Origin: Dromaius novaehollandiae
Taxonomy: Eukaryota > Chordata > Aves > Casuariiformes > Dromaiidae
Assembly: GCF_036370855.1 (NCBI RefSeq)
Contig: NC_088108.1
Location: 11,059,448 to 11,123,447, forward strand
Direction of reading: 5' to 3'
DNA length: 64,000 nt
The notes beneath the pieces are model-generated. The model saw nothing but the letters and a program-made list of their open reading frames with translations, searched no databases and was not told the DNA's origin. The position numbers and the translations under genes are program-made. Shown piece after piece: positions 39,301 through 51,300 of the stretch (within the stretch, counting starts at the first letter, position 1; each line of letters starts with the position of its first letter).

Positions 39301-42300
39301 CTCTCCTTGCACAGGAGGAGGATGGGGTCCCGCTCTCCCCACGCGGGCGCAGCAGCCTCCCATCGTTTCTTTCCCAGAATATATTACATCCTGCACTCCC
39401 CGGCAGCTTGCGGAAATCGGTGGCTGGATTCTGCCACAACAGCGTTGGCGCCTCTTTGGAGAGGAGCTCAGCTCCTCTGAGGTTGTCCTTCCTGCAAGCC
39501 TGGCCTAGCAGCGCCACTCGCCGAGCTGCCCTGCTGCCCGAAGGTGATGTCCCGGCTCCAGGAGACCTGCCATCTCTGCGTGGGTAGCACTGTGCTCCGC
39601 TCTCGGGAGGCAGCGAGCGCTGGGCACTCCGGCAGGATAAGGTCGCCTTGCGCAGGTGCAGCAAGCACCAGAGAAGCACGGAGCGACTGTGCCACGCGGG
39701 CACAGCTCCTGCACGAGGAGCCGCTGGCCCCGCCGAGGGACAGACCTGCTCTCTCAGCCCAGCTGCTCCTTTTTGTTACGCTTTTCTTTACGTACAGACT
39801 CCAACTCGGCAGGCGCAGGCAGGTGCGAGTGCGGACGCTGGCATCTGTGCAAGCCGCCCAGGCCAAGGGCAGCAGAGCTGCCCCTGATGGCAGCACCCTC
39901 CTCGCTAAAGCAGATGGGCCCAGGAGCCCTGAGAGCTATGTTTTTGGTTAATTTGGAAGCAACACCGCTGTGGACGGGGAGCACAGCCGGAGGAAGCCCG
40001 CCAGCGGCAAGCGCGCCACACTAAATTGAGAGGTTGGTTGCGGGGGAGATGCTGGTGCTTTCACTGCTGCTTGGCACAAGCTTTGCCCCTTCCCTCCTGC
40101 CCGCTGACTGCCGCGTTACACCTCAGTTAGGTGCATAAAGTCCAGCAGTGTGAATTACTCTCACCTGCCCCAGTGTCTGCTTTGCATTCTCCCTTAATCT
40201 CTTGGGCTGTCAATCTAGTACCTTCACAAGCTCTAAATTCCCAAGAAAGCTAAACACATACATATTTGCATAGAGAGATATGTAGGCTTGCACTAAAGAT
40301 GGAATACATCTCTCTCCTAATATTGCATACGGCCTAACAATGTACTAGGTGTGAATTACGATACTATAATTCAAGCTTTGTCAAACAGCAAGGCTTAATT
40401 AGAATATATATATAATTGTAAAAACTAAAAAGCTGACGAGTACAATTGCACATTTGAGCTGCCTGCTACAGAAAATAATGAGGAAAGAATACATTAAGGC
40501 ACAAAAAAAACTCTTCTACCTTCAAAGAGCAGTTAGCTCTGATTAAAAATATCCCTAGCAAAGCAAGGGAATTTGCAGAGAAGCCTTGAATCTACAGCGC
40601 TGCCTCTGCCATAACTCTCACCTCCCTGTTTTATAGCCTCCATCAGGGCAGCTGCAGGCTTGGCTGCAGCTCTCCCCCCTCGACTCGCAGAGCGGTGGAA
40701 TTTGGGGGATTAATGTTACACAGCACCATGTGTCCTGGCTCAGTTTCTTTAGATTGCTGCTTTAAAGAAAAATACGGAAAAATGCATCCTGTTTGCCTCT
40801 TTCTCTCCTCCACCATAAATCCTACGGCCTCCTGGGCGCTCCAGCGTCAGCTGAATGTACAGCCTGTGGAAAACAGCCTTGATGCAGTGCCACAGAGTGC
40901 GGGAGCGCTTCGCGCAGCTCACGGCTTCCTCCCGCATGGAGACCGTCGTGCGGAGCAAGGTCTGAGTGCGTCCCGTGCACGTTTCCAGCCGGAGCGGAGC
41001 ACCGGCTCCGGCTGCTGGCCTGACCGACCACACGTCTCTGAGGTTGCCCGTTGCCCCTCTCGGCCAAGAGCGGAGGGTAAGGCTCCTCCACCACCTGCCA
41101 GCTCCCCGGTGTACTTCAGACCCACAGGCTACAGAGTCTGCTATTTACTTGTTTGGTTATGCGAGTTGTTGGCCAGAGCCCCCGTGCCCAGCTCTGCAGG
41201 AACGGTACAAAAGCAGCGCATCCCAGACAGGCCAACGTGCAGGCCTTAGCGTCTAGCGCTTTCCTGGAGGAAGGGCTGAGATGGAGGACGAGCAGCTCTG
41301 CAGGAGCTAGAATACATCAAATACTGGGTTTCCATAGTCCCCACCTAACGTTAGACAACTCGGGTTTGTCTCTGTTGGTCTTTAAATGAACAAATAAGTG
41401 AGAAGTCAGCACTGTCCAGCACCTTCTAAAGGAAACGCCTCATTGGGTTTGCCTTCGGTGGAGCAGAGGAGCACAGAAACCCCAAAGCCTCCTCTGGATG
41501 TCAGCAGCCACTTCCCTGGCGGCTTCAGAAGAAAGGCCATGAGGCCAGGTCCCCATCCTTGTCTTTCCTATCACAAGGCCTGTGCTGAGGATAAATGTCC
41601 TGTCCACAGGAACAAGCAGTGCTCGGTCAGCACTGATGACTTGCTTCACTTTTCGGTGGGCCCTTAGTGCTGTGGTTTCAGTGCAAACATCCAGAGACAA
41701 GAATCCTTCCAAGAACTTGATGCAAGGACACAGGTAGAAAGGAAACCCAAACCTTTGTCTAGCAATAAACCCCATTAAAGGTCTGGTACTACTCACCAAT
41801 ACTGAATAATCGATGAAGAATGTTTTCCTGAGCCTTTCATATATCAGTGGTTTTACAGTCCTCTAAGAGGTTGTAGGCAGCTTGGGTCTATCCTGGGGGG
41901 GAATGAAGCGTGAACACCTGCGCTAACTTGGATGTTTAGCATGCGTTAAAGACAGATGCTTTTAAGCTTACTGACAGGCTGTGTTGTGGGCTATAATATG
42001 CAGACATGGGCCTTAGCTTTGCTCAGAGGGTATGCACGAGCCGTAATACAAGGATACTCTGGGCTATATACGGCTTATCAGAGGATGGGCTTTGGCAGCC
42101 CGGGCAGACTGACGCCCCGGTGGTTAGCGAGGCGGAGGCACCGCGGCGCCTGGAGGCAGTGATGTGCCGTGACACAGAGCGGGGAGCAGATCGGGGCTGC
42201 CGAATGCCGACCCCCTGCTATGAATGCCGGACAGCACTGCCTCCCCTGCAAGTGTGCTTACGAGGCAGACCGGCACACCAAGTATGCTGTTTGGATTTTA

Positions 42301-45300
42301 AGCTTCTGGTTGTGAAGCGCCAAGTTCACTGCTGCTTAATAATTTAGTAAAAGAGTGAGGAGAGGAGCGTTCAGCTCTCCTGTCAGAGCGAGCATGCGAG
42401 CTGCGTGCCTTTGATGGGAGCGCTTGGTTATTGATCCATAAAAGGTGTAATATCTCTATAACACTCTCTGCGTGAAATAAAGATGTTGTCAGCTTCAATT
42501 AACTAGCAATCTATTATTAATCCTTGCCAACACCTCGGGAATTCCTTGGTTTAAATTGCCCTGGAAATTGCTCTCTCTCGGTTTGCCGTGGGTAACAGTA
42601 AGAAAGCCCCGTGAAACGCGTTGTGCCAACTGCTGTAATTCGTAGGTAAGGTTTTAGCGGGGAATTAAGTGTTTCAGCACTTTTCCTCATCTTCATGGAA
42701 ACCTGGCCTGAGACAGAGGACAACCTGACCCAAAGAGCAGCCTGACTTTGCGTTTGGCATTGAGCAGCCTCAGCGCAAGACAAGGCTGAGACCCTGCTGT
42801 ATTGTCCACTGGCCTCCCTTTACACCTACCCACATTCCTCCCGTCTCCAAAAGCTCACCCGGGAGGTGCCTCCCTCCCTCCCTCCCGCGAGCCGGGCCGA
42901 AGTGCGGCACCGGGTGCCGCGTGGCTGCTGCTCGGTGCTGGCCCCCCAGGACTGCCCGTGCTGCTCAGGACACGCTTGCTGCCCTGCGCCTGCTCGCAGG
43001 CCGCCCTGCATTTGGAGGGACGTTTGGAAGAGGCAGGCTCGTCTTCCTCCCGGCACCTGCCCCAGGCCACCGCTGAGCCGGGAACCCCGCGCAGCGTGCC
43101 GCGCACTGCCGGGCAGCACGGGGAAGGGCTTCGGCGCCTGCCGCCATCCCCTTTGCACCGCGCCACTGCTGAGCCGCGGCAGGAAGTCCGAGGCGGGCGG
43201 AAAGCCCGGGACTGTCGGGGTTTGCGAGCCCAGCGGTGCCAGCGACAGCTGCCACCGTGCTTCGGAAAGCAAACCACATACACGTGTTGCCGCAGTCCAG
43301 CCCGGCCGCATGGCAGAAAGCCCCCACCTCCCTCCGGCAGCATTTCAGCAACGGTGTCACCCTCTGCAGAGGGTAAAACACAGCACGGGCCTGCTAATTG
43401 CATAACCTGGGTTTACAGCAAATCAGCACCCTAAACATCTATTTAAGCACTGCGAACAGAAAGAGGGAGAAGAGCGGGAAGGGAAGGCTCTCAGCATACA
43501 AATGCGAGTGTTGGTATTACCACCATAGTCCTCCTGCCGGGTAATGTTGCACTTGCTGCAAACCGCAGAGCCAGGAGGAACCGAAACGGAGCAGAGCGAT
43601 GTCGCGTTCCCCTGAGCAGGAGTCACAGCGCTTCTCCCCCCGACCCCCAGCACGCCAGAGGCAGGCAGCAGTTTTCCCCTGCTGCCTTTTTTTTAAACAC
43701 AGTTTAAAGTGGAAAACTGAGAACGACAGAGCCTCACCGATTCCCGCAAGCTGAATAAAGGCTGAGGAAAAAGCAGCCTTGCTGGGCAGGGGCGCCAGCG
43801 CCGGGCGCTGCCGGAGCAAGAGCCGGTCCCGCCTCACACTGCAGCCTTTTCACTAGTGATAACGCCCCAGAGGGAAATATTCTAGCAAAGGCAGGGCAAG
43901 GAGCAGGGTCCCGTGCAGGGGAAGGTTGGGATGCCAAGCGTTACTTGTTGCACTAGGTCTCTAATCCAGGGGCTCGTCGCTACATCTTGCTTCACGAATT
44001 TAGTGTGGTGACTGGCTCCACCTGCAACGGGGCACTTGCCTTCCGCCACTGATTTCCCTGGGCTCACGCAGGGAAGTGTTTGAATCCTTCATCTCAGTGA
44101 GAAACTCGGCTGTGAGCTGGTGCCTCTCTTGCACAGGCACACGTGCACCCGCAGCTCAACGCCGTGCACCACACCGTGCGAGAGCGGAGCACCCGGGAAC
44201 TCCGAACCACGGACCCAGCATTTAAACCATTCCCATGTTTGCCAAGCTTACGTTTTAGCAGACAGTAAATGAAACACGGTGTGATGTGCAAATACCTGAA
44301 GCCAGAGCTGAATGTGTTGCAATACCTCGTGACCACTCTCTGTAGAAGTTTTTCGCTGAAATGCTGATACCTGCTTTCCGATGGACTAGTGCCTTTTCAC
44401 TGTTATTGTCCTTGTCAGTAAAGCTCTAAATTTATTCATGAAGCAAGCTGGAGCTCAGGTGGCAATAGCTAAATCCATTTAGCAGTAGGAATAAGAGGAA
44501 AGCCATTTTAATGTTCTCTTGCAGTGCTGCAGTACTTAGCAAACCCAAAGGACATTAATTACTCAGCATGCTCTGAGATGTAAAAGCATGAATTTATCAA
44601 GACAAATATATTCAGAACTAGGGTAAGTCAACAGTAATTAACATGATGCAAAAAAAGTCAGGGAAAGGGAGGATTAGATGGTCCTATCGCATTAGAACAC
44701 CACATAGTTTGGAGTCATCCCTGGGATATTACGAAGTGATTGGAGTTGTTGTAAGGCATCTTTAACGATAAATTTGCCGTCAGTTTGTCAGGTGTATTCC
44801 TTGGCTCGGGGTATGTTCCTAGTTTATATTACCAAGATAGTGATTCAGGCAGTATCTGAAATATTAAGTTGTGTGTTTGCCAGCCAGCTTCAGAATTTTA
44901 ATATGAAATCTTTGATGCTGGAATGCACTTTGAAAGAAGAGGTGCGTGGGGTTTTGTTGCTTTTCACTGAATTTGTCTATGCTGTTCCAATATTTTCACG
45001 GTGTTTAGCAAACATATAATCGTGAGCACAGACACAGATGAGTGGCAGCTAGAGAGATGAATTGGTAGCTCTGCTTGACAAATTTAAGTGTAGCATGTGT
45101 TTTTATACCACATCCATTAGGGCAGACAAATGGAAAATCCAGAGATGACTGCTCTGCAATTTAACAGTCATAGCGTTCTGAGAAAGCTGATGTCTTCGTC
45201 AGCACTGATGATGGGTCAGGCTTAGAAAAAAGCAAAAAAAAACCCTCTACAAACTAAAGCAAATTGAGCAAACAAGTCTAGCCATGCTGTATTTAAGGGT

Positions 45301-48300
45301 AATTTACTTTGTGTGGAGCAAGTAAAACCTATGCTGTTTCTTTATCTCCAGGCCACGGGGATGACCTAGGTGACTTTAATCTAGAAGATGCTCTGTATGG
45401 CCTCACCACCAAACGACGTAAGTCAAATTTATTTATTCTTTTAAAGAGGAGAAAACCAACAGTAATTAAGAGATGTAATTATTCTTTGGGATCGTATGCA
45501 AACGGAGGGTGGCAGAGGGTTACAAGATACCTCATCGTCTCTACCGGGACAGACTCGGTTTCCATACTTGCCACAGCTAGAATTAGCAACATTCCCCTAG
45601 AAGTTACTTGCTAACACGTTAACTTTGTTTTGTGATTTTAGCCGGCACATTGCAGAGGTATAGTGTTATTTTGACATCACGACGGCACTGAACACTGCTC
45701 AGGGGGCTCTCGACCGCTTGCACGCATCAGTAACATCAAGTAACACGTATTCTCGGCTTTGCCTGGAGGTTAACGCATACCGTTTCTCTTCCGGCTGGCG
45801 AGGGCGGGCTGGGGGCTGTTCGCAGGATTTGTGCACCACGTCGCAGCTGTCCTCTCCCTGCTGCCAGGCGCGGGGGCCGCTCCGTCACGGAGCCCGGCCG
45901 TGCCCGCCTCCCGTGCGCATCCCCAGGCCGCCCCGTGCGGCAGCCTCTGCAGGCACCGTGACTCGCCCAGCAGCCGCCCGTTCCCGGCACCAGTGATCCG
46001 CCGTGCACGGAAGGAAGCCTGCACAGGGAAAGCACCTTCCTTTTGCAGATCAAGTTTCTCTCGCGCTCCCAAATCCCCTCAGGAGAGGCGCTGAGCTGTC
46101 AGCCCCACTGCAACCGGGGAAGATCAAACCGCACTCGGCCATCGCTTTCATTTGCTTATTTTCAAATGTAACCTGCCAGTTAAAGGAAACCCATTTCCAA
46201 TGGGGATACCTTGTTTCTGGCACTGGCATTTAATGTTTGGCTCCGAAAGATGCAGTTTTATGTAAATCAAGGTCAGGCTGTGTCACTGAGGGAGTAAAGG
46301 CACCTCTTGGAGCTCGGCCCCAGGCCTGTCTAAAGCAGTGCCAAGGGCAGGGGTCCTATCGGTCTTACACCGCCCTGGTTGTATTAAATTCAGTGCAGCG
46401 GTTCTCAGTTTACACTGAAAATGAGATAGTCTAACTGACAGTTTTTTACTGTGGATTACTGCACCAGAGCAGCTGACAGGATGAGAAACGTGCCTCTCCC
46501 ACCCCTCGGAGTACCCGCAGCACTTCTCCTCTGAACGCTGATGTCTCCTTTCAGAAACTGAGTTCAAAACGTATCTGCATCTAGTCATTTAACCAGCTTG
46601 AATTTCTGGTTGTGGCCATGGAGACACTGCAGTGGAGGGGATTGCGTGTCATGCTGACTTTATCAGTGATACGTCACGTGCATTTCTTAGAGCTTCGAAA
46701 CACCAGGCCAAAGCTACAGGTGATGTGCTTAAGCACCCTGACATTGCCAAGACACTGCAGTTCTACCCCAGTGGAGGATTTGGCCTGGCAGGTTGTAAAC
46801 CAGGCTCCTTTTTCACCAGTAAGTTGCACAGACCCTACCTAGAAGTGCCGCGTTACGGCAGCCCCCAGCCCGAGCTGTGTCCAGGACAGAGTGCCCAGTG
46901 CACCGAGCCCAGAAAACGTCCCACCACCAGCACTGCCCCAGCTGTCACAGCCACAGCCCCCAGCCACCGTCCCTCCCGTCACACACACCTCCATGCTGGC
47001 ATGGCCCGGGCGAGCCATCCCCACACCCTAAGAGCAGTGCCCAGGCGTGCAGGGAGCTCTGCAAACAGCTCCACGTCAGTGAATGCTGTAATGTGGTCTT
47101 GAAACCTCTTGCTCTGCCGTCTAACGTCATAGAGACATTTGTGCTACATTACATTGGAATTTCATGGGATAAAAAATCAAGTTTTTCACTTCAGACCTTC
47201 CATGACATGCCAGGGTTAAAGACATCCTCATAGGAGGAAGGTGATAGATAGATCATGAGGTGTTAGACTTGGTCACTGCTCTCTCGGATGCTGACCTAGG
47301 ACTGAATATTGCAAGTCCTTTGATTACAGTGCCTGGGGAGATTGGTTTGAAATGTGTAACCACCACTTCCGAACCCGGAGAAGCTGAAGCTTCTCCAGGC
47401 TGCAGTCCCGGCAGCACGGGAGGGGAAAGGCAATGCTTTCCTCATGGCCTCACTTGAACGGTATACCCATCGCCAGACTTGGTTGTATCAATACCAGAAT
47501 AAAAGCAAATGAAGGATCTGGAGACCAGTCATGTCAAGTCCCACCAATACAGTGGAAATGAAGCACTCCAGTATTCAGAGACACCAATGGAAATTAATGA
47601 GAATAGAGCAGCCACAATTCTTGCTCATTATTTATTCATATACTTAGTAATGCCATCCACTATTAATAGAGAGTGGTTTACAGCGGAAAAAAAAAAAAAA
47701 ACCACCATGGCAGATCGTAGCTTGCTTTAGCACAGGAACGGCCACAGGAGCTGGGATCCCAGCATCAGGATGTCACCGAGATTCCTCCCTGAGGGGAACC
47801 CCAGTACCTCCTGCAGCACAGGAAATTATCGGTCACTTAAGCAAGGGACTAGGCAGGGGACACCGAAACGTTGTGTTATTTTGTAGGCCCTGCTGCACAG
47901 CAGCTATCCTGTGCTGCATGCAGCCATCTTCCAGAGTCTCAACCTTGGCTCCTGCTGCAGCTTTCAGCGGGGGGATCCTCTGCATCGCAAGGTTCATGGC
48001 CACGTGGGCCAAGGCTCTTTACCACTTATTTTCAAACTGAATCAACAGCTTCATGGGTGCTACCCCTGACTAACATTTTTCCCCCTCTGTTTTACGGCAG
48101 CAACTCCCAAGGCGCCCCCGAAGCCGGCAGGAGGGAGAGGTGAGGTGTGCTTATCTGCCTACTGTTGCGTGAAATGCCGGGTTTGCTTCTGCGCGGGTCC
48201 GAGCACTGCGAGCTGCCCTGCTACTACGCGCACAAGTAGTGGAGCTGCTACATGAGCAGTGGCAGCAAGTAATAGACCTTCAGCCCTGCCCCGGCTCACG

Positions 48301-51300
48301 GGGGATCCTCGTCACGGGACAGCTTTTCATGCCGAGCGAGAGGGCTCGCTAACTCCGCGTGTCGTTCCCGCACGATGCCTATGCAAAGCAATCCTCCGGA
48401 AGGGCCCTCGATCCCGAAAACGGTCAATGTCGATAGGCCTCGGTGCCTCCCAAGAGCAACACGGCCCACACACCAAAAGCTCTGCACGCCTGGTGAGATC
48501 GGCAGCTAACGATGCCTATCGATAGGCATCGATACACATCGGCATCGATATTATCGATGACGATGGGTATCGATGCCTATCGATAGGTGCGGAATTGGAC
48601 AGGCTTCGATGCCCCTCAATATCGAGAGGTACCGATGGCGAGACGCCTCGCATGCCTAACAAGAACAGGATCGGCCCCGGCCCAAAAGCTAACATGCCCG
48701 TCGAGATCAACACCTATCGATAGGCTCCGATAGTTATGCACGCCTCTCGATATCGATGCCTGCCCCTGGCTACGGAGCTGTCGAGAGCAACAGCTTTTCA
48801 TGCCGAGCGAGAGGGCTCGCTATCTCCGCGTGTCGTTCCCGCGCGATGCCTATGCAAAGCAATCCTCCGGAAGGGCCCTCGATCCCGAAAACGGTCAATG
48901 TCGATAGGCCTCGGTGCCTCCCAAGAGCAACACGGCCCACACACCAAAAGCTCTGCACGCCTCGCGAGATCGGCAGCTAACAATGCCTATCGTTAGGTCA
49001 CGGCTGAATTTTGCACACTTTGCCATATCTTAATGGAAGAGACACAAATCACCGCTCAGCTCTACAAGGGTTTTTATGTCTCACAGCATGGCACCTACTA
49101 GCTTTCTTTCCAGGAAAGCGCTCAGAGGATATTTTTTTTCTTTCTTTTTCTACAAGATGTCCCTGACTTTAACTGAATGCTCCAGTTTGGTGAAATTTTC
49201 CTGTGTAGAGAAAAATGTTTCCCCAACTATCCGTGCCTGTCCGAGCTTGCTAGATCCACAGCATCTGCCCAGACACTTTGAGGAAGCGTGCTTATACTCA
49301 TGCTGACATCGAAGTTTCATTGCTGGCAACTCCTCTAGCTCACTTCTGGCCAAACATACCTACTTAAATATAGAGCAGTCACAAGAGCTGTGGCTTGCTC
49401 AGCCCTGCAAAAGCAAGAACCTGAAATAAACAGAAGAGAGCTCAGAAGTGTACTAGCTTGCTAGTATATTAAAATCTCAGCATGAATTTAATAGAGCGAA
49501 AGCAAGTCTGACTGTCTAACGCCTTGGCCAGTGTAGTCTTTGCTAAGGACAAGGAAAGACAGAGCTCTATAGAAGCTGCTGCCCATAGTGGTGTCTGCGC
49601 TCAGAGCACCGAGGTGGGGCATGATCCAGAGGTCACCATCAGACCGAGGTGGTGCACAGCACTAGGTACTCGCAGGTACCGGGGATCTCGTGTAACCAGC
49701 GGGATTCCCAGGGACAGCAGGAACCAGCAGAGCCAGATCTATGGCATCTTCCTCTCATTCCCAGCAGAGACATGGTCGGTCCATGCTTCAAACCGCACAG
49801 GGTGTTTCTGCAGCCCTTTCTCCCAGAGACTAAGCTGGGGTCAGGCCAGATGAACTGAGCCATCAGGTAACTACTAAAGGAGCCTTCCTTGTTTCCACCC
49901 CTGTCCAGCTCTTCATCAGCAACATCACTTTTCACTAGTCAAACCATTAAACCAGGAGGTGCAAGGCCCGCAGACCCGAACCACTTCGTTGCTGAGCCAG
50001 TGAATCGCAGAATTAAGGCATTAGCAGAGTTCAGCGCATCCTCCAGCTGCCATGCAAAGGGGAAGTTTGCAGCACATCCATACCAGAGAACCGGCAGATC
50101 TGCTCACACAGAAAGTGAGAGGAAGAAAATTCAGTATCTGTCGCTGCAGGGAGACCCTCTAAAGGGCCTATCTAGATAACTCGTTACACTGTCTACCCGT
50201 GAGCTTTGCACGGGAATTGACCTGAACCAGAGCCCAGCCCTCCCTTTGGCAGCCAGGATGCGTGGCACGCTCCTGCGAGTCAGCGTGCTGTGCGTGGAGC
50301 TGCAAAGTTGCTGAAATTTGGCTGTGCATCTGAACACGCCCTTAGTGCTTGGACCTGGCTTTTCACCACTCAATTTTAACGCTGAAGCAGGAGGTGCCGT
50401 GGGAGTGGAGCCGCTCGGCCGCGGTGGGTTGGGGTCGCCCTCGGCGGCGCAGCCCGTCCCTCTCCGGCTGCTGGGCGGCTGTGGCCGACCACGCTCCCCG
50501 CGTCAGCGCTGCAGCTGAGTGCCAGAAGCACACGCAGGGCTTCGTCGCTTGGATCACGTCCCAAATGAGAGGTCATTTGATTCAATCAGCTCTCCCCAGG
50601 AAGTTTAAACGTGCCAAGGCTGAGACTTCATTTGAGGTAGTTTCTTCTTCCCTGGAGCATATTTTTCAGATGACTGACGGCACCGACGGGCTCCTGCAGC
50701 TCTCCGGTCCCCGTGTCCGGCTCAGTCAGTGCTGGGGTCTCCCCGCGCCTCCTGCCTGCTCTTTTTGGTGCAGGACTGTGCGCCCGTGGCAGCCAGGGAG
50801 GCGAGCAGCACCCCACAGATGGGCTCCATCTCCGCAGCCCGCTCTCGTTAGCGGCCGCTGCCTTTTGGAAGATGTGCCAGCAAGCAGCCTGCTGCGACGC
50901 CATCGCTTCTCCCCCAAAAGTGGCGCTTTCCCCCGCTGTCTGCCCCACGCCGCAGTCCCTCCCGCTCCGACCACGGCTGCATCCCTTCCCGTCATCGTGC
51001 CCGTCAAGGGCACCGAAGCCTCTCCGCCACGGGAGCTAGGGACTTCTTCGGCCCCACAAAGGAAGGGGAAAAAGCGTTTCTGACTCGGAGCACGGCGGCT
51101 CCGAGCCGGGGCATGCCTCTGCCGGGAGGCAGCACGACAAGGCTGGCCCCTGCTCTGCGGCGGCGGCATCGCAGACGTGCCGCCCAGCCCCGAGCAGCGC
51201 GGGGCACGCAGACAGCGCAGGGCAGCGGGGCTGCAGCCCCGATGGGGAGTTACATCACGGTCAGTCTCATCTGCAAGCTCTGTCACGGAGCCGCGCCGGG

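Larger units (their letters stand above)
27332..45351 (+). other. CD99L2: CD99L2 intron 1
   Basis: An 18.0-kb GT-AG intron in phase 1. It starts in the promoter CpG island and contains the 41-bp minisatellite, the T18 run and the 20-bp repeat at 30.6 kb. GC-rich patches lie near 29.44-29.69, 30.9-31.03, 31.34-31.56, 33.39-33.76, 38.54-38.79 and 42.84-43.33 kb. Two AT-rich, homeodomain/POU-motif-bearing stretches (38.82-39.08 and 40.14-40.56 kb) could be regulatory. No further coding exon was found. Confidence 0.8.

Noticed and set aside
47702-47710. Kozak-like CCACCATGG after the A15 run
   Set aside because: The frame that follows is only a few codons long, so it is a chance match.
48259-48996. 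Two near-identical open frames of 86-88 codons
   Set aside because: They are identical only because the satellite DNA is duplicated. The unit has no coding signature, and the frames are not kept in the diverged half-unit.
48281-48997. CRISPR-like array or integron
   Set aside because: The repeats are 471 bp apart and about 205 bp long, in an intron of a vertebrate gene. There are no short regular repeats with unique spacers.
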